Source: an uncultured Dysgonomonas sp.
GTDB taxonomy: Bacteria > Bacteroidota > Bacteroidia > Bacteroidales > Dysgonomonadaceae
Assembly: GCF_934668725.1 (NCBI RefSeq)
Contig: NZ_CAKUOF010000025.1
Span: 1 to 32,838, forward strand
DNA: 32,838 nucleotides
Direction of reading: 5' to 3'
Position 1 is the first letter of the stretch, and each line of letters starts with the position of its first letter. The notes beneath the pieces were generated by a model that saw only the letters and a list, made by a program, of their open reading frames with translations, ran no database searches and was not told where the DNA came from. Positions 25,916 through 32,838 of this stretch are shown in pieces. The translations under genes and the position numbers were made by a program.

Positions 25916-27721
25916 ATGGAAGAAAACAACGAAAATAAATACCTCTTTCAAGTGAATTTGAAAGGGATGATCGAATTATTGTCAGAACATATTTACAGTG
26001 CTCCAAACGTATTTGTAAGAGAACTTCTTCAAAATGGTATCGATGCAAATACAGCAAGGAGATCAATTGACGAGAATCATAAAGGCATTATAAATATTTA
26101 CCTGAATAAAGTAAATGATACTCCACAACTTATATTCGAAGATAACGGAATCGGCTTAACGGAAGAAGAGGTACATCAATTTCTTTCTGTTATCGGGCAA
26201 AGCTCTAAGCGTGGCGATTTTAACGAAAAAGACTTTATCGGTAAATTTGGTATCGGTATGTTATCGTGCCTAGTCGTAAGTCACGAAATTGTAGTTGAAA
26301 CCCGTTCGCTATTGAAAGACAAATCGGTATGCTGGAGAGGAAAAGCCGATGGTACATATACTGTCGAAACGATTGATAACATAGAGAACGCAGGAACAAG
26401 AGTCATACTATCACCCAAAAAAGAGTGGCTTCCGTTATTCGAAAAAGAAGAGTTGAAAAAGAATATTCTTCAGTTCGGAAATGCGTTACCTATTACCATT
26501 AACTTCATCAGCGACGAAGGCACAGAGGTACTGGTTGACAAAGATCCTGTATGGCTCAACAAAGAAAGCTCAAAAGAAGAGCTGATGGAATATGGTCGGA
26601 AAACATTCAACATCAACTTTCTGGATGCTTTTTATCTGCACTCAGAAAAAGGAGAGATCGATGGTGTTGCTTACATTATGCCCTACAAAGTTCAGTTTTC
26701 GGGTGCAAAACAACATAAGATATACCTTAAGAGAATGTACCTGTGCGAACAAGCTAACAACCTGTTACCCGAATGGACATCTTTCGTGAAATGTATAATC
26801 AATACAAATGACCTTCGCCCGACTGCATCACGAGAATCTCTGATGGATGACGATGTTATGAAAGAGGCTAAAAAAGAACTTAGCAACTGTTTCAAAGACT
26901 ATTTGAAAGTATTGATGCTGAGTGATATCAAAAAGCTTAGTGAGATTATCAATATACATCATATATTTATCAAAGCACTAGCGGTTGAAGATCGTGAACT
27001 GCTGAAAATGTTTATAGACTACATCCCTTTCGAAACCAATAAGGGTCACATGACATTTTTGTCTATTAAAACATATAATGATACTGTTTATTATACTCCT
27101 TCGTTAGACGATTTTCGTCAAATCCGCCGTATTGCCGGATCGCAGGGTAAAACTGTTATTAATGCGGCTTATTCATTTGAGGTGGATTTGATTCAAAAGA
27201 TAAAGATTGCTTTTCCGGACATCCGTCTCGAAAAAATCACACCGCAAGATATCCTCGATACGCTTTCGGATGTGGTTGTGTCGGATGACGAGCGCTATCA
27301 GCAATTTGAAACAAGAGCAAACGAACTGCTCAAAGGTCAGTATTGCAAAGCTCAATTGAAACAATTTGACCCGATTGACACGCCTGCCATATATGTAGCC
27401 AATGATGAAGCTATAAGCAATAAGAATATCCAAAATCTATCTAATTCGGGCAATCCGTTTGCTGCCACATTACACAATTTCATCAAGAAAGAGGACAATA
27501 TGCCTACCCTGTGTTTCAACAAGGACAACGAGATTGTACAGAATCTGATTGCCATTGAAGATGAAACTCTCTTCAATTCGGTAGTGCATATTATGTATGT
27601 ACAAGCATTAATGCTGGGTGGATATCCTGTAAATAAAAAAGAAATGACTGTATTTAACGATGCTCTATACCAATTATTGATAATGGGCATGAGTAATTTT
27701 ATTGGTAAATTCGATTTGTAA
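25916..27721 (+). CDS. Divergent HSP90-family ATPase
   Basis: The 601-residue protein has a GHKL ATPase domain at the N-terminus: E36 and N40 in VRELLQNGIDA, D76 in DNGIGLT, and the glycine-rich lid end GKFGIGMLS near 109-116. An HSP90 middle domain includes R306 in RPTASRESL, the counterpart of the catalytic-loop arginine of HtpG. A short C-terminal region of about 100 residues ends NFIGKFDL without MEEVD. The ATP-lid region between IGQSSK and GKFGIG is about seven residues shorter than in E. coli HtpG. Length and divergence suggest a paralogue of the housekeeping HtpG, which in Bacteroidales is about 680 residues. It lies 200 bp after the Sel1-repeat gene. The client is unknown. An HSP90-like conflict-system ATPase is an alternative, but no effector is nearby. 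Confidence 0.88.
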   Translation: MEENNENKYLFQVNLKGMIELLSEHIYSAPNVFVRELLQNGIDANTARRSIDENHKGIINIYLNKVNDTPQLIFEDNGIGLTEEEVHQFLSVIGQSSKRGDFNEKDFIGKFGIGMLSCLVVSHEIVVETRSLLKDKSVCWRGKADGTYTVETIDNIENAGTRVILSPKKEWLPLFEKEELKKNILQFGNALPITINFISDEGTEVLVDKDPVWLNKESSKEELMEYGRKTFNINFLDAFYLHSEKGEIDGVAYIMPYKVQFSGAKQHKIYLKRMYLCEQANNLLPEWTSFVKCIINTNDLRPTASRESLMDDDVMKEAKKELSNCFKDYLKVLMLSDIKKLSEIINIHHIFIKALAVEDRELLKMFIDYIPFETNKGHMTFLSIKTYNDTVYYTPSLDDFRQIRRIAGSQGKTVINAAYSFEVDLIQKIKIAFPDIRLEKITPQDILDTLSDVVVSDDERYQQFETRANELLKGQYCKAQLKQFDPIDTPAIYVANDEAISNKNIQNLSNSGNPFAATLHNFIKKEDNMPTLCFNKDNEIVQNLIAIEDETLFNSVVHIMYVQALMLGGYPVNKKEMTVFNDALYQLLIMGMSNFIGKFDL

Positions 27722-27772
27722 ACGTATGAAAAAAAAGTTACAACCTGATAAACTAAAATAAAACCTGATCTT

Positions 27773-30031
27773 ATGACTAGTACCAATCGTTTAACCTGTA
27801 TTCTGATACTCTTTCTGAGCCTTTTCTCTTTTGCGGGAAATGCTCAGACTATGAATAACCCTATTCAGATAATCCCTCAACCCAATAGTATAGAATTGGG
27901 CAAAGGGGAATTTAAATGGAATAAGAAAACTAAAATTATTATTACTAACGATAACGAGGAATTAAAAGTAACTGCCGATTATCTGGCTGATGTTCTTGCC
28001 AATATCACTAAATCTCCCGTTAAAGTAACAAAAGGAAAACCGAAAACCAAGAATGCACTTATCCTTCATTTAGGTAAGGGTCAAGGAGAGGAATCTTATG
28101 AATTGAATATAGATAAAAACCGTATTATCATTGAAGCTCTTAAACCTGCCGGAATATTCTACGGAATACAAAGTTTACTTCAGATGATTCCTGTAGAAGG
28201 AGGTAAATTTTCTCTTCAATCGGTTCAGATTAAAGATAACCCTCGATTCTCGTACCGGGGAATGCATCTGGATGTATCACGGCATTTTTATACAAAAGAA
28301 GAGGTCAAAAAATTTATTGATCTAATCGCCATGTATAAGTTTAACCGCTTTCACTGGCATCTGACTGATGCGGCAGGATGGCGTTTAGAAATAAAACAAT
28401 ATCCTCTTTTGACACAAAAAACCGCATTCAGAACCGAGGCCAACTACAATGACTTTTGGGGTGGCGAAAGAAAGTATGCCGATGAAGGTGCAGATAATGC
28501 TCATGGCGGATACTATACTCAGGACGATGCCAGAGAGATAGTGGCTTATGCGGCTTCTAAATATATTACGGTAATACCGGAAATAGAAATGCCGGGACAT
28601 TCGGAAGAGGTATTCGTAGCCTATCCGAATCTTTCATGCTCGGGTAAACCTTATGTTGACAGTGATTTCTGTGCGGGGAACGATGATTCTTTTACCTTCC
28701 TGAATAATGTACTCGATGAAGTTATAGATATATTCCCGTCTCAGTATATCCATATCGGAGGTGATGAGGCTGGAAAAAAGTCATGGAAAAAATGTCCTAA
28801 ATGTCAACAACGCATTGTGGATGAAAACCTGAAAGATGTAGATGAATTGCAAAGCTATTTTATCAAACGCATATCGAAACATCTTACATCGAGAAACAGA
28901 AATCTCATCGGATGGGACGAAATTATTGATGGCGGTCTGGCTTCTGATGCCACCGTAATGGTATGGAGAGGCAAAGAAAAGGGAGAAGTTGCCGCACGTC
29001 ATGGCAACCATGTAATAATGACTCCGGGCAGCCACTGCTATTTCGACAGCTATCAGGCTGATCCGACTACCGAACCCAAGACCATCGGGGGGTATCTGCC
29101 TTTGCAAAAGGTATATTCTTTTGAAGTGATTCCTGCCAATGACTCTCTCTGCCCGTTTTATCTGGGTGGTCAGGGAAATATCTGGACAGAATATATGACC
29201 GATTTTAAACGTGTTGAATATATGGCATTTCCACGGGCTATTGCCTTGGCTGAAACTTTATGGTCGAGCAAAGAAAGTAGAAACTGGAGTGACTTTAAAG
29301 CACGTATGGCAAATCAGTATCCCAGATTAGAGTTGTTGGATGTGAATTATCACAGACCTTCGTTTGAGATAGAGATGACAGAAAAAGTAGATACTGCAAA
29401 TAAATTTGTGGAAGTGAAATTCGAGTCCGAATTAAATAATCCTGTCATTCGATATACACTCGATGGAACAGAGCCGACCAATGAGTCAGCTATTTACAAA
29501 AGCCCTTTTACTATTGATCGGATAGCCCATATCAACGCTGCTGTTTTTGTAGATGACCAAATTCAGAAACCTATTTTAAAAAGAAAATCGGGATATCATC
29601 GGGCAGTGGGTAAAAAAGTGACCTATAATATCAAATGGCAATCGTATCCCGCAGGAGGAGAAACAGCTCTTACGGATGGTTACAGTGGTAGTTTGACCTA
29701 TGGTGATGGACGTTGGCAAGGTTTCACATCGAATATGGATGTAGTTATAGACATGGGCAGTATAGTACAGCTAAACTCGCTAAGTGCCAACTTTATGCAA
29801 CTTACAGGCCCCGGAGTATATATTCCCAAATACGTGGAAGTTTCTCTTTCGAATGACGGTGTAAATTTTGAGAAAGCTTTTAGAGTAGAAAGCACTGTTC
29901 CTAAAGAATATGACCGCTTAATCTTCCAAGATTTTGCAGGAGGACTAGAGAATAAGCAGGCACGTTATATCAAAGTCTTTGCTAAAAACAACGGTGGCTT
30001 TTTATTCGTTGACGAATTGGTTGTTAATTAA
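27773..30031 (+). CDS. Secreted beta-N-acetylhexosaminidase (GH20)
   Basis: Removes terminal beta-GlcNAc or GalNAc from glycans by substrate-assisted catalysis. The 752-residue protein has a signal peptide ending near residue 25 (AGNAQT) and an N-terminal GH20b domain (about 30-155). The catalytic barrel (about 160-510) has YRGMHLDVSRHF with R162, FHWHLTDAAGWR, the acid/base pair D331-E332 in HIGGDEAG, and GGQGNIWTEY. After the barrel come a chitobiase-type C-terminal segment (about 550-595, IRYTLDGTEPT) and a discoidin (F5/8 C)-like domain (about 615-752). It starts 51 bp after the HSP90 gene with no visible terminator between. The next gene is another secreted glycan-active protein sharing the C-terminal domain, which points to N-glycan or mucin-type glycan degradation. 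Confidence 0.95.
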   Translation: MTSTNRLTCILILFLSLFSFAGNAQTMNNPIQIIPQPNSIELGKGEFKWNKKTKIIITNDNEELKVTADYLADVLANITKSPVKVTKGKPKTKNALILHLGKGQGEESYELNIDKNRIIIEALKPAGIFYGIQSLLQMIPVEGGKFSLQSVQIKDNPRFSYRGMHLDVSRHFYTKEEVKKFIDLIAMYKFNRFHWHLTDAAGWRLEIKQYPLLTQKTAFRTEANYNDFWGGERKYADEGADNAHGGYYTQDDAREIVAYAASKYITVIPEIEMPGHSEEVFVAYPNLSCSGKPYVDSDFCAGNDDSFTFLNNVLDEVIDIFPSQYIHIGGDEAGKKSWKKCPKCQQRIVDENLKDVDELQSYFIKRISKHLTSRNRNLIGWDEIIDGGLASDATVMVWRGKEKGEVAARHGNHVIMTPGSHCYFDSYQADPTTEPKTIGGYLPLQKVYSFEVIPANDSLCPFYLGGQGNIWTEYMTDFKRVEYMAFPRAIALAETLWSSKESRNWSDFKARMANQYPRLELLDVNYHRPSFEIEMTEKVDTANKFVEVKFESELNNPVIRYTLDGTEPTNESAIYKSPFTIDRIAHINAAVFVDDQIQKPILKRKSGYHRAVGKKVTYNIKWQSYPAGGETALTDGYSGSLTYGDGRWQGFTSNMDVVIDMGSIVQLNSLSANFMQLTGPGVYIPKYVEVSLSNDGVNFEKAFRVESTVPKEYDRLIFQDFAGGLENKQARYIKVFAKNNGGFLFVDELVVN

Positions 30032-30133
30032 AATCTCAAAATAAATTACTCAACAGGCTTTTCTTTTTATCTATCTATTAAAGGCATAAGGAGTTATGCT
30101 AAAAGTGACAGGATAGGAAAAAGGAAGGCCTCA

Positions 30134-30148
30134 AAAAGTGTCACTTTT
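30134..30148. promoter_or_regulatory. Operator-like palindrome upstream of the DUF4838 gene
   Basis: AAAAGTG-T-CACTTTT is a perfect 7-bp inverted repeat around one central base, directly abutting the first GTAACCTTT repeat. It has the form of a dimeric regulator site. No cognate regulator is visible, so this remains a structural observation. Confidence 0.4.
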
Positions 30149-30276
30149 GTAACCTTTGTAACCTTTTTAGATATACATATCTAATAATCAAACAATTGTC
30201 AAACACTCAAAAGTTACACAAAGTAGTCACCTTTGTAACCTTAGTGATTACCTTTTGTTACCAATGTTACCTTTCG
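30149..30276. repeat. Degenerate GTAACCTTT repeats
   Basis: Two perfect tandem copies of GTAACCTTT occupy 30149-30166. A second cluster at 30226-30276 holds about five imperfect units (GTCACCTTT, GTAACCTTA, GATTACCTTTT, GTTACCAAT, GTTACCTTTC). They fill the gap between the GH20 stop and the DUF4838 start. No open reading frame is supported here. They could be a decayed minisatellite or regulatory sites. Confidence 0.65.
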
Positions 30277-30306
30277 TAGAATTGGATAGACCAAATCCTT
30301 AATACC

Positions 30307-32526
30307 ATGAACATGAAAAATAAAATATTCTTATTTCTATTATTCTTTATACCTTTTACTATTTCGGCACAACTGTCAATAGTAAAAGATGGTAAATCGC
30401 AAATACGGATTATTGTTGATAAAAAAGACAGTACCGATATGAAAGCAGCCAACCTGATACAAGATTTTGTAAAAAGAATATCGGGTGCAGAAATAGCTAT
30501 ACTGGGAAGTGATTCGAAAATAAAAAAGGGGGATATCCTTATCGGAGATTTTCAGCTACCGATCAAAAACCTCGATCCATCGCAGATAAGAGAAGATGGT
30601 TTCCTCCTTTCGACACAAGACGGATATGTACGTATTGTCGGCGAAAAAGGAAACGGTACAATCTATGGAGCTGTCACATTATTGGAGGATTATTTAGGTG
30701 TTCGGTATTATGCCGAAAATCTGCCTAAGTATACTCCTTCTAAAAATATGGTACTGCCCGACACAATCCATAAGATTGACAACCCCTCTTTTCGTTACCG
30801 TCAAACCCAAGCATATAGTATAAAAGACCCGATCTATAAATTATGGCATCGTTTGGAAGAACCTAAAGAAGTCTTTGCAGGTAATCTTTGGGTACATACT
30901 TTCAATAGTATCCTTCCCGCTGCCAAATATGGTAAATCGAACCCCGAATATTACGCTTTTATCAATGGCGAACGCCGTCCCGGAACTGCCAGTCAATGGT
31001 GTCTGACTAATCCCGATGTATTGGAAAAAGTGGCGATTCAGATAGATTCCATTTTCAAGGCTAATCCCGATAAGAAAATTATTTCCGTAAGTCAAAACGA
31101 TAGCCAGAATCATTGTCAATGCGATAACTGCAAAGCAATAGACGAAAGAGAAGGCAGTCCTTCGGGAACTTTGGTTTACTTCTTGAATAAGTTAGCGGAA
31201 CGTTTCCCCGATAAAGAATTTTCGACACTGGCTTACCTGTATTCGGTTGCTCCACCCAAGTATATCAAGCCGTTGCCCAATGTAAATATTATGCTTTGCG
31301 ATATCGATTGCTACCGGGAGGTTACTTTACCCGAAAATACATCGGGACAAACATTTGTGAGAGACATGGAGGGATGGTCTAAAATCTCGGATAATATATT
31401 TGTATGGGATTACGGTATCAACTTCGACAACTATGTTTCGCCGTTTCCTAATTTCCATATCCTGCAACCCAATATGCAACTCTTCAAGAAGAATAATGCA
31501 ACCATGCACTTTTCTCAAATAGGAGGTGTAAAAGGAACCGACTTTTCGGAATTACGTTCGTATTTGGTTGCTAAACTTTTGTGGAATACGGAGGCTGATA
31601 CAGAGGCTATCATCAAATCTTTTCTAAACGATTATTACGGTGAGGCTGCTGCTCCGTATCTATATCAGTATTTGAAATTACGTGAGGGTGCATTGATAGG
31701 TAGTAACAAACCTCTTTGGATATATGATACTCCCATCACTCACAAAAACGGGATGCTGAATGCACCCATGATGAAAAGGTATAAACAGCTTTTCGATGAT
31801 GCCGAAAAGGCTGTTGCCAATAACCCTGAATATTTGAATCGAGTAAAAGAGGCTCGCTTACCTCTCCGGTATGCAGAATTGGAGATAGCACGTACAGCTC
31901 CTATCGATAATGTAGACGAACTTAAAAGCAAACTGAACGCATTCAGAAATACAGCTAAGGAGTTGAATGTGATATACCTCAACGAACGTAATAATACAAT
32001 CGAAGATTATTGCACTTTGTACGAACAACGCAACTTACCAAGAGAACGAAAGAGTCTGGCACACAATGCGAAAATAACATACATAACTCCCCCATCCTCT
32101 CCTTACGATAAGATTGGAGATACTGCCTTGACCGATGGCTTGTATGGCGGTGCCACTTTCAACGAAAGCTGGGTAGGATGGATCGATAAAGATGCCGAAT
32201 TTGTAATTGACCTTGGACAAGTAAAAGAGATAGAAACCGTTGAGTTCGATTTTCTACATCAACTAGGTGCATGGATCTTGTTGCCTAAAAGCGTTACATG
32301 CAAGACCTCGATTGATAACGAGAATTTTGTATTGATGGGACACAAAGATATTCCAGAAGATCGCGACACGGAAGTGAAGTATGTAAATATCCCTATTCAA
32401 TCGGATCAGAAGATACAGGCTCGCTATATCAAAGTAAAGATAGAATCAATCGGACTTTGCCCGCCATGGCATTATGGTGTTGGTTTTCCTGCATGGTTCT
32501 TCTTAGATGAAGTATCTGTATATTAA
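30307..32526 (+). CDS. Secreted DUF4838 protein, possible GH163-like glycosidase
   Basis: The 739-residue protein has a signal peptide (ending ISAQ near residue 22) and an N-terminal GH20b-like alpha/beta domain (about 30-135, ending GTIYGAVTLLEDYLGVRYY). A DUF4838 region (about 150-440) has SQNDSQNHCQCDNCKAID, with N264/D265 and cysteines C270, C272 and C275, and then SPSGTLVYFLNKLAERFPDK. A discoidin-like C-terminal domain spans about 586-739. DUF4838 is, as I recall, the domain of GH163 endo-beta-N-acetylglucosaminidases acting on complex N-glycans. This protein has not been shown to belong to the active group. Its GH20 neighbour would suit trimming of the same glycans. A second ATG two codons in is an equally good start. 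Confidence 0.85.
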   Translation: MNMKNKIFLFLLFFIPFTISAQLSIVKDGKSQIRIIVDKKDSTDMKAANLIQDFVKRISGAEIAILGSDSKIKKGDILIGDFQLPIKNLDPSQIREDGFLLSTQDGYVRIVGEKGNGTIYGAVTLLEDYLGVRYYAENLPKYTPSKNMVLPDTIHKIDNPSFRYRQTQAYSIKDPIYKLWHRLEEPKEVFAGNLWVHTFNSILPAAKYGKSNPEYYAFINGERRPGTASQWCLTNPDVLEKVAIQIDSIFKANPDKKIISVSQNDSQNHCQCDNCKAIDEREGSPSGTLVYFLNKLAERFPDKEFSTLAYLYSVAPPKYIKPLPNVNIMLCDIDCYREVTLPENTSGQTFVRDMEGWSKISDNIFVWDYGINFDNYVSPFPNFHILQPNMQLFKKNNATMHFSQIGGVKGTDFSELRSYLVAKLLWNTEADTEAIIKSFLNDYYGEAAAPYLYQYLKLREGALIGSNKPLWIYDTPITHKNGMLNAPMMKRYKQLFDDAEKAVANNPEYLNRVKEARLPLRYAELEIARTAPIDNVDELKSKLNAFRNTAKELNVIYLNERNNTIEDYCTLYEQRNLPRERKSLAHNAKITYITPPSSPYDKIGDTALTDGLYGGATFNESWVGWIDKDAEFVIDLGQVKEIETVEFDFLHQLGAWILLPKSVTCKTSIDNENFVLMGHKDIPEDRDTEVKYVNIPIQSDQKIQARYIKVKIESIGLCPPWHYGVGFPAWFFLDEVSVY

Positions 32527-32530
32527 ACTA

Positions 32531-32571
32531 TCAAAATCGGGATACTTAGCTAATAGGTATTCCGATTTTGA
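32531..32571 (+). terminator. Terminator after the DUF4838 gene
   Basis: Arms 32531-32545 and 32557-32571 form a 15-bp stem with one G-T wobble and an 11-nt loop, four bases after the stop codon. The right side continues with a short T run. It is a good rho-independent terminator candidate. Confidence 0.8.
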
Positions 32572-32838
32572 TTTAAGGGGATAGCAGAAACAATATACAA
32601 TTGATCATTTTCAGTAGTCTTTTTCGCAACACGAACAGTCGCACTACAAAAGTTAATTGATATGTTTGTAATTAAATTTTTAGATCTATTTATGATCCAT
32701 CCAAGTATAAAAACGATTGATAGTTATATTTTTAAACGAGTATTTTTCTAACGCACCCTATTGGGTTTGTTTTTCATTTTGCCTTGATGCAAAACGAAAC
32801 AAAAGATCAAGACTGTGCCTTTTGTCCGACCCGCTACG
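32572..32838. other. Non-coding right edge
   Basis: I find no gene in these bases. A TATGTTTG (32661-32668) fits a rightward -7 box but lacks a -33 partner. A small ACCC/GGGT hairpin with a T-rich tail lies at 32755-32775. The last 60 bases contain two hairpins (32777-32794 and 32799-32825) described in the findings. A gene may begin just beyond the window. Confidence 0.5.
32777..32825. repeat. Paired hairpins with complementary loops
   Basis: Hairpin A has TTTTGC (32777-32782) and GCAAAA (32789-32794) around loop CTTGAT. Hairpin B has ACAAAAG (32799-32805) and CTTTTGT (32819-32825) around a 13-nt loop that begins with ATCAAG. The two loops are perfectly complementary over 6 nt. It may be a structured RNA, a leader, or the edge of a repeated element. 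Confidence 0.5.

Noticed and set aside
25916..27721. Housekeeping HtpG
   Set aside because: The protein is shorter than the usual Bacteroidales HtpG and has a reduced lid. I keep the HSP90 family call without assigning htpG.
27352..27786. 144-codon minus-strand open frame
   Set aside because: Covers the 3' end of the HSP90-like gene in antisense and has no promoter or family signature.
30149..30276. CRISPR array
   Set aside because: The repeated units are only about 9 bp, imperfect, and lack uniform spacers. No cas genes are nearby.

Overview
The window looks like the chromosome of an AT-rich member of the Bacteroidales. The support is a SusC/SusD pair, a type V (FimA/Mfa-like) fimbrial locus built from lipoprotein pilins, Bacteroidetes-style TAnnTTTG -7 promoter boxes, A-rich leaders in place of strong Shine-Dalgarno sites, and the compact aconitase/isocitrate dehydrogenase/citrate synthase cluster. 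Dysgonomonas or a close relative is my best guess from overall gene content. That is inference; no 16S or other marker gene is present.

Left part (1-6.4 kb, minus strand): one probable operon transcribed leftwards, in the order aconitase, a DJ-1/PfpI-type protein, isocitrate dehydrogenase, citrate synthase, and a small DUF423 membrane protein. A TATCTTTG -7 box precedes it and a hairpin follows it. It encodes the branch from oxaloacetate plus acetyl-CoA to 2-oxoglutarate. The isocitrate dehydrogenase carries an Asp-Ile pair where NADP-type enzymes carry Lys-Tyr, which suggests use of NAD+. At the far left a canonical promoter points out of the window.

6.4-8.8 kb: a secreted Bacteroidetes coiled-coil/tail-fibre-like protein (minus) stands divergent to a secreted Ntn-hydrolase of the choloylglycine hydrolase/penicillin V acylase family (plus). 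The latter ends in a strong terminator.

9.0-16.5 kb (plus): a fimbrial locus. It holds a DUF3575 outer-membrane protein, a DUF3868/OmpA-like protein, the likely major fimbrillin, a FimB/Mfa2-like anchor, and two paralogous minor or tip subunits, the second fused to a FISUMP domain. A 12-bp perfect hairpin separates the fimbrillin from the anchor, and a terminator closes the locus.

16.7-22.1 kb: a SusC/SusD glycan (or other nutrient) uptake pair with no enzyme directly attached. It is closed by a very strong bidirectional terminator shared with a leftward tRNA-Arg(CCG).

22.4-27.7 kb: uracil-DNA glycosylase, a large Sel1-repeat protein, and a divergent short HSP90-family ATPase. The Sel1/HSP90 neighbourhood is the most plausible place for an undescribed system, though function cannot be read from sequence.

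27.8-32.5 kb: two secreted glycan-active proteins, a GH20 beta-N-acetylhexosaminidase and a DUF4838 (GH163-like?) protein. They share a discoidin-like C-terminal domain and are separated by about 275 bp holding degenerate GTAACCTTT repeats. The right edge (about 300 bp) is non-coding and ends with two hairpins whose loops are complementary to each other.
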